The notes: generated from the letters alone by a model not told the origin. A stretch of 64,000 nt of DNA from Streptomyces sp. cf386 (GCF_900103585.1 NZ_FNHV01000021.1:98396-162395), one strand, 5' to 3'; positions 24,597 through 34,015 are shown, counted from the first letter of the stretch. Program-made: numbers and translations.

Positions 24597-27101
24597 ATGT
24601 CTCCACGGACAGGTCCCCGGCGCCGCCTCGGCTCCATACGTCTCTCCCTGATCCTCCTCGCGCTGGTCCCCAGCGTCACGCTCGCCGCCGTCTGGAGCGT
24701 GACGACGATCCAGATGTTCTCGGAGGGCCTGCGACTGCGCTCGCAGACCGGGTTGAGCAAGTCGACCGGGGCCATGGGCACCGAGGCCACGCTCGCGCTC
24801 CAGCAGGAACGCAGCTACTCGGCCGTATGGCTCGCCACGCGTCAGGAGGCCGCCCGCACGGCACTCGACGCGCAGCGCGGCAAGACCGACAAGGCGGTCG
24901 CCAAGCTGCTCGCCCAGTCGGACGAGATCCAGCAGGCGCCCTCGCGGATCAAGGACCGGCTGTACTCGGTCGTCGCGTCGGTGAGCAGCCTGGAGTACTA
25001 CCGGGGCCAGGTGGACAACCCGACCGACATTCCGGCCGTACAGGCGCTCGGCCAGTACACATCGATCATCGACGACCAGATCCACGCCTTCCAGGAGCTC
25101 TCCCAGGTCGACGACGGCGATCTCACCTCGCAGGCCGGTCCGTTGGTCTCGCTGGAGCACGCGGCGGAACTGGTGTCCCGGGAGGACGCGCTGCTGACGC
25201 TGTCCTCGCCGTCGCGGAAGATGGACGAGAAGACCTGGACCGAGTTCGCGGAGCTGGTGAACACCCGCCGCTGGCTCGTCGACGACCAGATCCTCCCCTC
25301 GCTCACCGGGAGCGCGAAGTCGGAGACCGAGCGGATCCTGGACAGCCCGCAGTGGCGGACCCTGGAGTCCGTCGAGGACCGGGTGCTCGCGGCCCGGGCG
25401 GCGGCGCGTGCCGAGGGTGACATCGCCGTTCCCGACGCGCAGAAGGAGTGGCGGGCCGCGCTGGTCAAGGTCTCCGACGAGTACGAGGTCCTGATCCGGC
25501 AGCAGACCACCGGGCTGCTGACCCGTAGCGCCGACAACGCGCGCAACCTTCTGATCAAGGCCGCCTTCCTGAGCGCCGGCGGACTGGTCGCCCTGCTGCT
25601 GTGCGTCGGGATGTCCTGGCGGATCACACGCTCGCTGTCCCGGCGCCTGCGGGGCCTGCGGGAGGCCACCCTGGGCCTCGCCCACGATCGGCTGCCGGAC
25701 GTGGTGGCCCGGCTGGAGCGGGGCGAGACGGTCGACGTGGAGCTGGCGACGCCGCCGCTCGACTACGGGCACGACGAACTCGGCCAGGTGGCCAAGGCGT
25801 TCAACACCGCGCAGCGCACCGCCGTGCACACGGCCGTCGAACTCGCCGACACCCGGCGCGGCTTCCAGAAGATCATCCTCGGCATCGCCCGGCAGAGCCA
25901 GAACCTGGTCAACCTCCAGCTCACCAAGCTGGACGCGCTGGAGCGCGCGCACCAGGACCCCGAGATCCTCAAGGGGCTCTACGAACTGGACTCCACCGCC
26001 AGCCAGTTGCGCCGCTACGAGGAGAACCTCGTCATCATCAGCGGTGAGCGGCCGGGCCGCAGCTGGAGCGAGCCGGTCGCGCTGATCGACATCCTGCGCA
26101 GCGCCGTCGGCGAGGTCGCCGAGTACCAGCGGGTGGAGGTGCACACCGAGGAGGAGGTGCATCTCGCGCCGCCCGCGGTGGCCGACGTCATCCATCTGCT
26201 GGCCGAGCTGATCGAGAACGCCACGCTGTACTCGCCCGCTCCGGCGCCGGTCGGGGTGCGGGCCGCGATGGTGGCCAAGGGGCTGGCCGTGGAGGTCGAG
26301 GACCGCGGCCTCGGGATGTCGGAGGAGGACTACGACTCCTTCAACGCCCAGTTGGCCGAGCCCCCGCAGTTCGACGTCGTGGCGCTCGCGGACGACCTGC
26401 GGCTCGGCATGTTCGTGATCGGCCGGCTCGCCCGGCGGCACGGCATCGCCGTCACGCTGCGCTCCTCGCCGTACGGCGGCACGACGGCGATCGTGCTGAT
26501 CCCGCACGACGTCGTGGTGCGGGACGTGTCCGCCGCCCCGGACCGGGAGGAGGTGGAGCACGCCGGTGCCGCCGAACCGGAGGAGCCGGTACGGGAGTCC
26601 CGCCCCGTCGTCCCGTCCCGCACCGCACCCACCCCGGCCCCCGCACCCACCGCACCTCCTGGCGGCCTCTCCCCTCTCCCCCGCCGCGTCCCGCAGACCA
26701 GCCTGGCCGCCGAGCTGCGCGAGGAGGCCCCGCCCGCCGAGGAGAGCGACCCCGCCGACGACTTCACAGCGGAACGAGCCGCCTCTTCTCTCGCCTGCTT
26801 CCAGCGGGGCACGCTCCAGGCCCGCGACGACTGCGGCGACGAGACACCAGACGCCCTCGCAGCCACAGACCACCAAGGCCCGGCCGCCCTGGCCGCGTTC
26901 CAGCGGGGCACGCTCGAAGCCAGCGATGGCGACGGCGACGAGGATCCGGAGGCGTCAGAGGTGCCGGACCTGCGGGTCCCGGCCGCTCGGCGGGCCCGTG
27001 ACGATTCCGCCCGCGAGGAGCCGCCCTCGGCCGACGCCGCCTCGGCCGCCGCGTCCGCCGCCTCCCCCACGTCCTCCACCCCGCCCGCCGACCGCTCATG
27101 A
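24597..27101 (+). CDS. cvnA: Conservon sensor kinase-like protein CvnA (first conservon)
   Basis: This 834-residue membrane protein leads a four-gene conservon. TM1 is near residues 14-36. A large extracytoplasmic sensor (about 37-320, nitrate/nitrite-sensor-like helical region) is followed by TM2 (322-345) and a HAMP-like linker. A GHKL ATPase domain has its N box at LLAELIENATLYSP (about 534-547) and G box DRGLGMS (near 570). The usual phospho-acceptor His motif is not recognisable, as in other CvnA proteins. The C-terminal 180 residues are Pro/Ala-rich and carry two copies of an FQRGTL motif. Its stop overlaps the start region of cvnB. It probably controls the CvnB-C-D complex at the membrane. 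Confidence 0.92.
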   Translation: MSPRTGPRRRLGSIRLSLILLALVPSVTLAAVWSVTTIQMFSEGLRLRSQTGLSKSTGAMGTEATLALQQERSYSAVWLATRQEAARTALDAQRGKTDKAVAKLLAQSDEIQQAPSRIKDRLYSVVASVSSLEYYRGQVDNPTDIPAVQALGQYTSIIDDQIHAFQELSQVDDGDLTSQAGPLVSLEHAAELVSREDALLTLSSPSRKMDEKTWTEFAELVNTRRWLVDDQILPSLTGSAKSETERILDSPQWRTLESVEDRVLAARAAARAEGDIAVPDAQKEWRAALVKVSDEYEVLIRQQTTGLLTRSADNARNLLIKAAFLSAGGLVALLLCVGMSWRITRSLSRRLRGLREATLGLAHDRLPDVVARLERGETVDVELATPPLDYGHDELGQVAKAFNTAQRTAVHTAVELADTRRGFQKIILGIARQSQNLVNLQLTKLDALERAHQDPEILKGLYELDSTASQLRRYEENLVIISGERPGRSWSEPVALIDILRSAVGEVAEYQRVEVHTEEEVHLAPPAVADVIHLLAELIENATLYSPAPAPVGVRAAMVAKGLAVEVEDRGLGMSEEDYDSFNAQLAEPPQFDVVALADDLRLGMFVIGRLARRHGIAVTLRSSPYGGTTAIVLIPHDVVVRDVSAAPDREEVEHAGAAEPEEPVRESRPVVPSRTAPTPAPAPTAPPGGLSPLPRRVPQTSLAAELREEAPPAEESDPADDFTAERAASSLACFQRGTLQARDDCGDETPDALAATDHQGPAALAAFQRGTLEASDGDGDEDPEASEVPDLRVPAARRARDDSAREEPPSADAASAAASAASPTSSTPPADRS

Positions 27102-27112
27102 AGGACACCGCC

Positions 27113-27532
27113 ATGACACGCCCCACCCCCGCCACGGACACCCAGCTCGACCAGTTGCTCACCGGACTCGTGGAGCGGGTCGCCGACGTCAACCACGCCG
27201 TCGTCCTCTCCGAGGACGGGCTGGTGGTCAGCAAGTCCACCGGGTTCCTGCGCGACGACGCCGAGCGGCTGGCGGCGACCGCGTCCGGCCTGATGAGCCT
27301 CAGCAAGGGCGTCAGCATGGACTTCCGGGGCGGACCGGTGCGCCAGGCGCTGATCGAGATGGCGCACAGCTATCTGATCCTGACCTCCGCCGGACCGGGC
27401 GCCCACCTCGTCGTGCTCACCAACCAGGGCGCCGACGTCGGTGTGGTGGCGTACCAGATGAACATGCTGGTGAAGAAGATCGGCGAGCACCTGTCGGCGG
27501 CACCGCGGGCCCATGTCGGCCCTGGCGCGTGA
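27113..27532 (+). CDS. cvnB: Roadblock/LC7-domain protein CvnB (first conservon)
   Basis: This 139-residue protein has a roadblock/LC7 fold (LLTGLVERVADVNHAVVLSEDGLVV...), the family that acts as GTPase-activating or scaffold partner of small GTPases. In conservons it pairs with the CvnD GTPase, by analogy to MglB/MglA. I chose the ATG at 27113, which has AAGGA 7 bases upstream, over the ATG at 27098 that overlaps the cvnA stop but lacks a ribosome site. It overlaps cvnC by 20 bases. Confidence 0.9.
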   Translation: MTRPTPATDTQLDQLLTGLVERVADVNHAVVLSEDGLVVSKSTGFLRDDAERLAATASGLMSLSKGVSMDFRGGPVRQALIEMAHSYLILTSAGPGAHLVVLTNQGADVGVVAYQMNMLVKKIGEHLSAAPRAHVGPGA

Positions 27533-27893
27533 GGTGGGCGGAGACGATACGGCGGGGCGGCTGGTACGTCCGTTCACGCTGACCGGTGGCCGGACCCGGC
27601 CCAGCCGCACCGACTTCACGCTCATCACGACGGTGACCGCGGTGGATCCACCGCCGGAGCGGGCACCGCGGCCGCAGCCCGAGCAGGCGCGGATCCTGCG
27701 GCGCTGCGCGCGGCCGATCGCGGTCGCGGAACTCGCGGCCCATCTCGACCTCCCGGTGAGCGTGGTCGCCATCATGCTCTGCGATCTGCTGGAGGCGGGC
27801 CTGATCACCATGCACCCGCCGCACCCCGTCACCCCCCGCACCCCGGACCTGGACCTGCTGCAGAAAGTGAGGGACGGCCTTGGCCGGCTCTGA
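27513..27893 (+). CDS. cvnC: DUF742 protein CvnC (first conservon)
   Basis: This 126-residue DUF742 protein has the conserved RLVRPFTLTGGRTRPSR segment near its start. A winged-helix-like C-terminal half follows (PIAVAELAAHLDLPVSVVAIMLCDLLEAGLI). Conservon CvnC proteins are essential partners of CvnA, B and D, although no catalytic role is known. The start at 27513 overlaps cvnB; a GTG at 27534 is an alternative. It overlaps cvnD by 14 bases. Confidence 0.88.
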   Translation: MSALAREVGGDDTAGRLVRPFTLTGGRTRPSRTDFTLITTVTAVDPPPERAPRPQPEQARILRRCARPIAVAELAAHLDLPVSVVAIMLCDLLEAGLITMHPPHPVTPRTPDLDLLQKVRDGLGRL

Positions 27894-28467
27894 CACCACC
27901 GTGGAGGCGATCGCACCGCCCGACACGGTCAAGATCCTCATCGCCGGCGGCTTCGGTGTCGGCAAGACCACCATGGTCGGGTCGGTCAGCGAGATCGCCC
28001 CGTTGCGCACCGAGGAGCCCCTGACCGTCGCGGGCCTCGGCATCGACGACCTCAACGGCATCGAGCAGAAGCAGGCCACCACCGTGGCCCTGGACTTCGG
28101 CCGGATCACCATCAGCCGCGAGCTGGTGCTTTATCTCTTCGGTACACCCGGGCAGCAGCGGTTCTGGTTCATGTGGAACGACCTCGCGATCGGGGCGCTG
28201 GGAGCCGTGGTCCTGGTGGACGTCCGCCGGCCCGACTCCAGCTTCGCGGCGATCGACTTCTTCGAGCGCCGGGGCATTCCCTTCGTGGTCGGCGTCAACG
28301 GCTTCCACGGCGAACACCCCTACCCCGCCGAGGACATCCGGGACGCCCTCGCACTCCCGGCGGATGTGCCGGTGCTGCTGTGCGACGCACGGGAGCGCGA
28401 GTCGTCCCGGGACGTGCTGATCGCCCTGATCGACCAGCTGATCGCCGACGCCCGCAAGGCGAGCTGA
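27880..28467 (+). CDS. cvnD: Ras-like GTPase CvnD (first conservon)
   Basis: This 195-residue small GTPase has P-loop GGFGVGKTT (residues 23-31), a switch-II LFGTPGQQRFWFMW and GVNGF in place of NKxD. CvnD proteins are the output GTPases of conservons and associate with CvnB. The start is TTG at 27880, with GAGGGA 5 bases upstream; no ATG or GTG fits. It is the last gene of the conservon and is followed by a 150-base gap. Confidence 0.92.
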   Translation: MAGSDTTVEAIAPPDTVKILIAGGFGVGKTTMVGSVSEIAPLRTEEPLTVAGLGIDDLNGIEQKQATTVALDFGRITISRELVLYLFGTPGQQRFWFMWNDLAIGALGAVVLVDVRRPDSSFAAIDFFERRGIPFVVGVNGFHGEHPYPAEDIRDALALPADVPVLLCDARERESSRDVLIALIDQLIADARKAS

Positions 28468-28617
28468 ACCGAAGCCGTCGCATCGAGTGGCGGGAAACCG
28501 CCAAGGATGACCATGTGATTGACGCGCCCTCCACGCTCTCCTACCTTCTGGTCGATTCACCGAACTGCGTTCGAAATACCGACAGCTCGGGAACCCCCCG
28601 CACCCCTGGAGAGCCGC

Positions 28618-29997
28618 ATGACGAACCCCTCCCGCAGACACTTCCTCGGCATGGCAGCGACCGTCCCGCTCGCCACGACCGGCGCCCTGGCCCTCGCCGC
28701 GGGGACCGCGCACGCCGCCGACTCGGCGTACGCGATGGTCTACTTCACCGAGTCCAACACCATGCTGGAGGCGAACTACAACCTCCACCTGGCCGTCAGC
28801 ACCGACGGCCTGCGCTGGACGCCGCTCAACCAGAACGCCCCCGTCGCCACCCCCACCCTCGGCGCCGGCGGTCTGCGCGACCCGTTCCTGCTGCGCAAGC
28901 AGGACGGCACCTTCGTCGTCCTCGCGACGGACCTGAGCGGCACGGACTGGACCCGCAACAGCGTCTACATCCACGTCTGGGACTCCACCGACCTGCGCAC
29001 CTTCACCGGCTACCGCCTGCTGAAGCTGCACGACATGACCACCACGCACAGTTGGGCGCCGGAGGCGTTCTGGGACGCCTCACGAGGCCAGTACGGCATC
29101 CTCTACTCGTCGGTGAACAGCAGCGGTCACAACGTCATCATGGTCAGCTACACGACCGACTTCCGTACGACGACGAACCCGCAGGTCTTCTTCGACCCCG
29201 GCTACGACGTCATCGACGGCAACCTCACCGTCGGCGTGAACGGGGTCAACTACCTCTACTACAAGAAGGACCAGACCCTGGTCGGCGCCCGCTCGACGAC
29301 CCTGAACCCCGGCAGCTTCACGCCCTTCAGCACCGGGGTCGCGCACGGCGGCACCGAGGCCCCGACCGTGGTGAAGTCGCTGACCGGCAACACCTGGTAC
29401 CTCTGGGGAGACACGTACACGCCGAACGGGGTCTTCTACGCCTGGCAGAGCAGTGACCTGGCCTCCGGCACCTGGACGGCCGTGGACCAGAAGCTCTACA
29501 CCCAGCCGCTCAACTCCAAGCACTGCGGCATCCACCCGATCACCTCGACCGAGTACAACAACCTCATCGCCAGGTGGAGCGCCCCCGCCTGGAACCGGCT
29601 CAAGTCCTACAACTACCCGGCGCGTTACGTCCGGCACAGCGGTTTCGCGGGGCGGATAGACGCGTACCCCTTCGACCCGTTCCCCGACTCGCAGTGGAAG
29701 CTGGTGCCGGGCCTCGCCGACTCCTCCGCCGTCTCGCTCCAGTCGGTCAACTACCCGACCCGGTACCTGCGGCACTACAACTACGCCCTGCGCATCGACG
29801 AGAACGACGGCACGTCGACGTTCGCCGGCGACGCGACCTTCTACCGGACGGCGGGGCTGGCCGACTCGTCCTGGTCGTCGTTCCGCTCGTACAACAACCC
29901 GACGCGGTACATCAGGCACACCGACTTCGCCCTCCGCATCGACCCGGTCTCCACCGCCACCGAGCGGCAGGACGCCACCTTCCAGGTCGGCTACTGA
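28618..29997 (+). CDS. Secreted GH43-like beta-propeller protein with AbfB (CBM42) domain
   Basis: This 459-residue exported protein has a Tat signal (SRRHFLGMAATVPLATTGAL). The next 290 residues form a five-bladed beta-propeller of the GH43/GH62 type; GGLRDPFLL (Asp of the active site) and HSWAPEAFWD are typical. From about residue 325 an AbfB beta-trefoil contains three repeats (PARYVRH, PTRYLRH, PTRYIRH) that bind arabinofuranose side chains. It should attack arabinan, arabinoxylan or related plant polysaccharide. The ATG at 28618 follows GGAGAG. A bidirectional terminator lies after the stop. Confidence 0.88.
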   Translation: MTNPSRRHFLGMAATVPLATTGALALAAGTAHAADSAYAMVYFTESNTMLEANYNLHLAVSTDGLRWTPLNQNAPVATPTLGAGGLRDPFLLRKQDGTFVVLATDLSGTDWTRNSVYIHVWDSTDLRTFTGYRLLKLHDMTTTHSWAPEAFWDASRGQYGILYSSVNSSGHNVIMVSYTTDFRTTTNPQVFFDPGYDVIDGNLTVGVNGVNYLYYKKDQTLVGARSTTLNPGSFTPFSTGVAHGGTEAPTVVKSLTGNTWYLWGDTYTPNGVFYAWQSSDLASGTWTAVDQKLYTQPLNSKHCGIHPITSTEYNNLIARWSAPAWNRLKSYNYPARYVRHSGFAGRIDAYPFDPFPDSQWKLVPGLADSSAVSLQSVNYPTRYLRHYNYALRIDENDGTSTFAGDATFYRTAGLADSSWSSFRSYNNPTRYIRHTDFALRIDPVSTATERQDATFQVGY

Positions 29998-30014
29998 GCG
30001 GCCCCCGACAGCCG

Positions 30015-30059
30015 TACGGCGGGGTTGTGGCGGCATCCGCCGTCCGCAACCCCGCCGTA
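30015..30059. terminator. Bidirectional hairpin terminator
   Basis: TACGGCGGGGTTG pairs perfectly with CAACCCCGCCGTA, with an inner GGCGG/CCGCC helix. It separates the converging GH43-like and betaine-binding genes. Confidence 0.85.
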
Positions 30060-30066
30060 GGGGACG

Positions 30067-31020
30067 TCAGTTCAGGCCGGCCGACTTCAGCCAGGCCTTG
30101 GCCACGTCGAGCGGGTCCTTGTTCTCCAGCTGGACCTGGGTGTCCAGGTCGAGGAGGGTCTTGGTGTCCAGCTTGGCCGAGACCGCGTTGAGCGCGTCGA
30201 CGCCCTCCTGGGAGAGGCCGCTCTTGTAGACCAGCGGGGTCACGTTCGCGAAGCCGAAGAGGTTCTTCGGGTCCTTCAGGACGACGAAGCCCTCCTTGGT
30301 GATGGTCGGGTCCGTCGTGAAGATGTCCGCCGCCTGCACGGTGTTCTTCGTCAGCGCGGCCTGGGTCAGCGGGCCGCCGGCGTCCAGCGCCTTGAAGGAC
30401 TTGAACTCCAGGCCGTACTCGGACTCCAGGCCCTTCAGGCCCTGCTGCCGGGTCTGGAACTCGGGCGAGCCGCCGATCACCAGGTCCGGGGCGATGTCCT
30501 TGAGGTCCTCGAGGGTGGACTCGGCGGTGAGGTCGTACTTCTTCGCCGTCTCCGCGTTGACGCTGACGGAGTCCTTGTCCTCGGCCGGCGACGACTCCAG
30601 CAGCGTCAGCTTGGCGTCCAGCTTGGACTTCACCGCGGCGTTCACGGCGTCCGCCGACTTCTGCCCCGCCTTCGGGTCGAGGTAGGCGAGCAACGAGCCG
30701 TTGTACTCCGGCAGGACCGTCACGGAGCCGTTGCGCAGCAGGCCGTAGGTGGTCTCGCGGCTGCCGATGTTGGGCTTGTAGGTGACCTTGATGCCCTTGG
30801 CCTTGAGGGCCTCGCCGTAGATGTCGGCGAGGAGGATGCTCTCGGCGAAGTTGTTCGAGCCGACGACGACGGTGTCGCCGCTCGGCTTGTCCCCGGCGAG
30901 CGGGTCGGACTTGTCGGAGGAGGAGCATCCCGCCAGCAGCACCGCCGTGGCGGCGAGCGCGACGGCGGCCGCGCCGGGATGGTTCCTGAGGGACCTGCTG
31001 CTTGTGGCGGTGAGAGTCAC
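30067..31020 (-). CDS. Glycine betaine/choline-type substrate-binding lipoprotein (OpuCC/ProX-like)
   Basis: This 317-residue binding protein of the quaternary-amine ABC family has a lipoprotein signal ending LLAGCSSSDK and the OpuAC-type fold (VVVGSNNFAESILLADIYGEALKAKG, ...VLPEYNGSLLAYL). It would supply betaine, choline, carnitine or ectoine for osmoprotection. I chose the GTG at 31020, with GGAACGGGA upstream, because it gives a normal-length signal peptide. The matching permeases and ATPase are at 35628-38118, separated from it by a whole conservon. Confidence 0.9.
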   Translation of the reverse strand: MTLTATSSRSLRNHPGAAAVALAATAVLLAGCSSSDKSDPLAGDKPSGDTVVVGSNNFAESILLADIYGEALKAKGIKVTYKPNIGSRETTYGLLRNGSVTVLPEYNGSLLAYLDPKAGQKSADAVNAAVKSKLDAKLTLLESSPAEDKDSVSVNAETAKKYDLTAESTLEDLKDIAPDLVIGGSPEFQTRQQGLKGLESEYGLEFKSFKALDAGGPLTQAALTKNTVQAADIFTTDPTITKEGFVVLKDPKNLFGFANVTPLVYKSGLSQEGVDALNAVSAKLDTKTLLDLDTQVQLENKDPLDVAKAWLKSAGLN

Positions 31021-31369
31021 GATTCCCGTTCCGGATTCTGGGGATTGGGTGAGCGAAGAAAGCTCTTCCACTCTTCCACTGATCCAATCCAGCCGGTTCT
31101 CCCTCAGTCAAGAGCAATCCGGTCACCGATTGGCCTCGAACAACGGTCACTTGCGATCGGGTGCGGAGCGGAAGGTTAAGGGGGGACGCTTGGGGCGGAG
31201 GGTGTTGTAACGGATTCTTGACGTACAGTTCCGGTCACGAACGGCAAGAGGAGGTAGTCTCCCCGACGTTGGCGGGTGTGACGTGCGCATTCAACCGTTC
31301 CAGAGCCGATCAACAACGGTCACGTGAAGACCTCGCGCGCCGTGTGACGCCCACGAAGGAGGCAACCCG
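31021..31369. other. Intergenic region with repeated GGTCAC motifs
   Basis: This 349-base gap lies between the divergent betaine-binding and cvnA genes. GGTCAC occurs four times (near 31108, 31146, 31232 and 31318). The 12-mer AACAACGGTCAC is exactly duplicated at 31139-31150 and 31312-31323. TTGACG at 31218-31223 could be a -35 element, but no good -10 is spaced from it. The second 12-mer copy is within 50 bases of the cvnA start. Confidence 0.6.
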
Positions 31370-34015
31370 GTGTCCACGAACGAGGTCGGCGCGCCCCGCC
31401 CGCGTCGGCTGCGCGGTTTCGCCGACCGCTGGGCCTTCCGGCGCAAACTCAACCTTCTGGTCGGCGTGCCGCTGACCGTGGTCGCGGTCCTCCTCGCCTA
31501 CCTCATCACCCAGCAGATCGCGCAGTCGCGCAACGCGGCGGACGCCGCGCAACTGGTCCGTGAGAGCGTCGAGGTCGCCACACTCGTCGACCGGCTGGCC
31601 TCCGAGCACCAGCAGGCCATCCTGCTCTCCGTGCGGCACGAGACCACCGAGGGCGGCAAGCCCTCGTCCACCGCCTACCGCGTCGCGCAGTCCATGGTGG
31701 ACGCCCAGATCGATCGGGTGCGCGACGCCTTCGGGGACCGGCTGCCAGAGACCGAGGCACAGGCCCTGAAGGGGGTCGAGGGCCTGAGCAGCCTGCGCGG
31801 CACCGTCGGGCAGGGGTATCTGCCCGCCGAGAGCATCGACCTGGCGTACGCCCACGCCTCCAAGGGCCTGATCGACGGCCTGGGACTGGACCACAACCCC
31901 GATCTCGCGACCACCTTCACCGGCAACCTGCTGGACTCGCTGCTGCGTGCGGGCGCCGCGCACAGCGCCTTCGAGACCGGTGTCTTCTCCGCCTCGACCG
32001 GTGACTCCAACGCGCTCATCGAGTTCATCGGCGCGATCGGCTCCTACGACGAGTACACCCACCAGGCCGACCGCTTCGCCCGGTTCGCCACCGAAGCACA
32101 GACCGCCCAGCTCAACGGGATCAAGTACACCGCCGCGCAGAACGTCATCAGCCGACAGTTCGCCGAGCTGCAGATCGACCCCGGCGCGGTGCAGGCCGAT
32201 TCGCCCGCCGAGATCCGCAAGTCGCTCGCGGAGGCGCTCGACTCCTACCCCGCCTATCGCGACCAGGCCAAGACCCGGCTGGCGATCACCACGTCACTCA
32301 TCGGCCAGATCGCCGACCGGGCGGACCGCGCCTCCGAGGAGGCCGCGCTGAACGCGCTCCTGCTACTGGGGCTCGCCGTGCTCGGCTTCGCCGTGTGGCT
32401 GGTCGTCGTGATGCTGGTCCGCCGCTCCGTGGTCCGGCCGGTGCAGGCCCTCACGGGTGCTGCGCGGCAGGTCGCCGACGTCGCCGAGCGCGAGCTGGCC
32501 CGGGTGGCCGACGACGACGCCGAGGACGACGGTCCGCCACGGCTGCACGAGATCCCGGTCGCGGCGCGCGACGAGATCGGCGAGCTCGCGAAGGTGTTCA
32601 ACCAGGTGCAGACGACGGCGGTCGCGCTGCTGGAGCGGCAGGTGCTCAGCCGGCGCAACGTGGCCGAGATGTTCGGCAACGTGGGCCGCCGGGTCAGCAA
32701 CCTGACGACCCGTCAGCTCGCCCTGATCGACGCGGTGGAACGGGGCGAGACCGACCCCGCGCTCCTGGAGCGCCTCTACTCCATCGACCACATCGCGGTA
32801 CGTCTGCGCCGCAACGCCGACAGCCTGATGCTGCTCGCCGGCATCCACGAGGCGGACCTCGACGCCGGGCCCACCGCGCTGACCAACCTCGTCCGCGCCT
32901 CACTCGGCCAGATCGAGGGCTACCAGCGCGTGGAGCTGCGGGCGCGGACCGAGGCCATGGTGGAGCCCGAGGTCATCGGCGACCTCACGCTGATGGTGGC
33001 CGAACTCCTGGAGAACGCGGTGTCGTTCTCGCCGGAGGGCAGCCCCGTCGAGGTGACCGTGGCGAACGGCGAGCACGGCGGCACAGTGATCGTCGTCGCC
33101 GACCACGGCCTCGGCATGACCCCCGAGCGCCTCGACGCGGAGAACGCCCGCCTCATCCGCCGTGAGCGACTGGACCTGGTCCCGACGAAGGTCCTGGGCC
33201 TGTTCGTGGTCGGCGCGTTGGCCCGCCGGTGGGAGATCACGGTCACGCTGTCGCGCACGCCCGGTGGCGGTGTGACGGCCGAGGTGACGATACCGCCGTC
33301 GCTGCTGGTGACGGGGAGCACGACGGGGGCTACGGCGAAGGCGACGGCGGCGCTGGCGGCCGTGGCGGCGCGGGCGGCCGAAGAGACAACGCGTACGTCC
33401 GAAGAGACACCGCGTGCGGCCGAAGAGACACCGCGTGCCGCCCAGGCGATACACACGGCCAACGGCGCCCACACCTCTTCGGCCAACGGCCCGACGCCCG
33501 CCGCCACACAGCGGGATGCCGTACGGCCGGACAGCGCCGCGGACGGCGACGGAGTGCGGCCTCTCCCCCGCCGGGTCTCCCAGCGCGGAGCCGCTGCCGG
33601 CGAGGCGGCGGAGTCGGCCACCCCGGCTCCCGCGGACCACGCCCGCGCCGACCGGCCCGACCCGTCGCCCAGAGCCCGGGCCGACGAGAACTCCTCGGCG
33701 CACGCCGGCGGGACGGATCAGCCGCCCTCCTCCGCCGTCGGCCGCCCCCTCCGTCGCCGCGTCCGAGGCGCGACCCTCCGTACGCAGGTCGGCGTCCCCG
33801 CCCAGCCGTCGGCGGTGCGGCAGGGCGCGCGGGCCGTGGACGCGGACGCGGTGCGGGCCTCGATCGAGGAGTTCGAGTCCGCCGTGGAGCGCGCGCACCG
33901 CGACAGCCGGCACGGCGGCGATCGAGCGGGCACCGGAGAACCCTCCGCCACAGCCACATCCCCAACCCCCCAAGAGCAAGACCAGAACGACCCCCCGGAA
34001 GGAGCGGAGCAGTGA
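31370..34015 (+). CDS. cvnA: Conservon sensor kinase-like protein CvnA (second conservon)
   Basis: This 881-residue membrane protein has TM1 (about 25-49), a long helical nitrate/nitrite-sensor-like ectodomain and TM2 (327-352). A HAMP segment (VRPVQALTGAARQVADVAE) leads to a GHKL ATPase domain with N box MVAELLENAVSFSP (about 542-555) and ADHGLGMT. The last 250 residues are low-complexity Ala/Thr/Pro with a 7-residue repeat. The GTG start has an AAGGAGG ribosome site. Its stop overlaps cvnB (GTGA). It is only distantly similar to the first CvnA, so the two conservons are not a recent duplication. Confidence 0.92.
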   Translation: MSTNEVGAPRPRRLRGFADRWAFRRKLNLLVGVPLTVVAVLLAYLITQQIAQSRNAADAAQLVRESVEVATLVDRLASEHQQAILLSVRHETTEGGKPSSTAYRVAQSMVDAQIDRVRDAFGDRLPETEAQALKGVEGLSSLRGTVGQGYLPAESIDLAYAHASKGLIDGLGLDHNPDLATTFTGNLLDSLLRAGAAHSAFETGVFSASTGDSNALIEFIGAIGSYDEYTHQADRFARFATEAQTAQLNGIKYTAAQNVISRQFAELQIDPGAVQADSPAEIRKSLAEALDSYPAYRDQAKTRLAITTSLIGQIADRADRASEEAALNALLLLGLAVLGFAVWLVVVMLVRRSVVRPVQALTGAARQVADVAERELARVADDDAEDDGPPRLHEIPVAARDEIGELAKVFNQVQTTAVALLERQVLSRRNVAEMFGNVGRRVSNLTTRQLALIDAVERGETDPALLERLYSIDHIAVRLRRNADSLMLLAGIHEADLDAGPTALTNLVRASLGQIEGYQRVELRARTEAMVEPEVIGDLTLMVAELLENAVSFSPEGSPVEVTVANGEHGGTVIVVADHGLGMTPERLDAENARLIRRERLDLVPTKVLGLFVVGALARRWEITVTLSRTPGGGVTAEVTIPPSLLVTGSTTGATAKATAALAAVAARAAEETTRTSEETPRAAEETPRAAQAIHTANGAHTSSANGPTPAATQRDAVRPDSAADGDGVRPLPRRVSQRGAAAGEAAESATPAPADHARADRPDPSPRARADENSSAHAGGTDQPPSSAVGRPLRRRVRGATLRTQVGVPAQPSAVRQGARAVDADAVRASIEEFESAVERAHRDSRHGGDRAGTGEPSATATSPTPQEQDQNDPPEGAEQ
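33377..33439. repeat. Three tandem 21-base units inside cvnA
   Basis: Units at 33377, 33398 and 33419 encode AEETTRT, SEETPRA and AEETPRA in the disordered tail of CvnA. The 21-base length keeps the frame, and near identity of the units indicates recent slippage. Confidence 0.9.

Noticed and set aside
24396..26876. Very long minus-strand frame opposite cvnA
   Set aside because: It mirrors the CvnA coding region, and codon-position GC bias favours the plus strand.
31218..31260. Promoter TTGACG with a downstream TAGTCT as -10
   Set aside because: The spacing is about 31 bases, far from the 16-19 expected, so it is not listed as a promoter.
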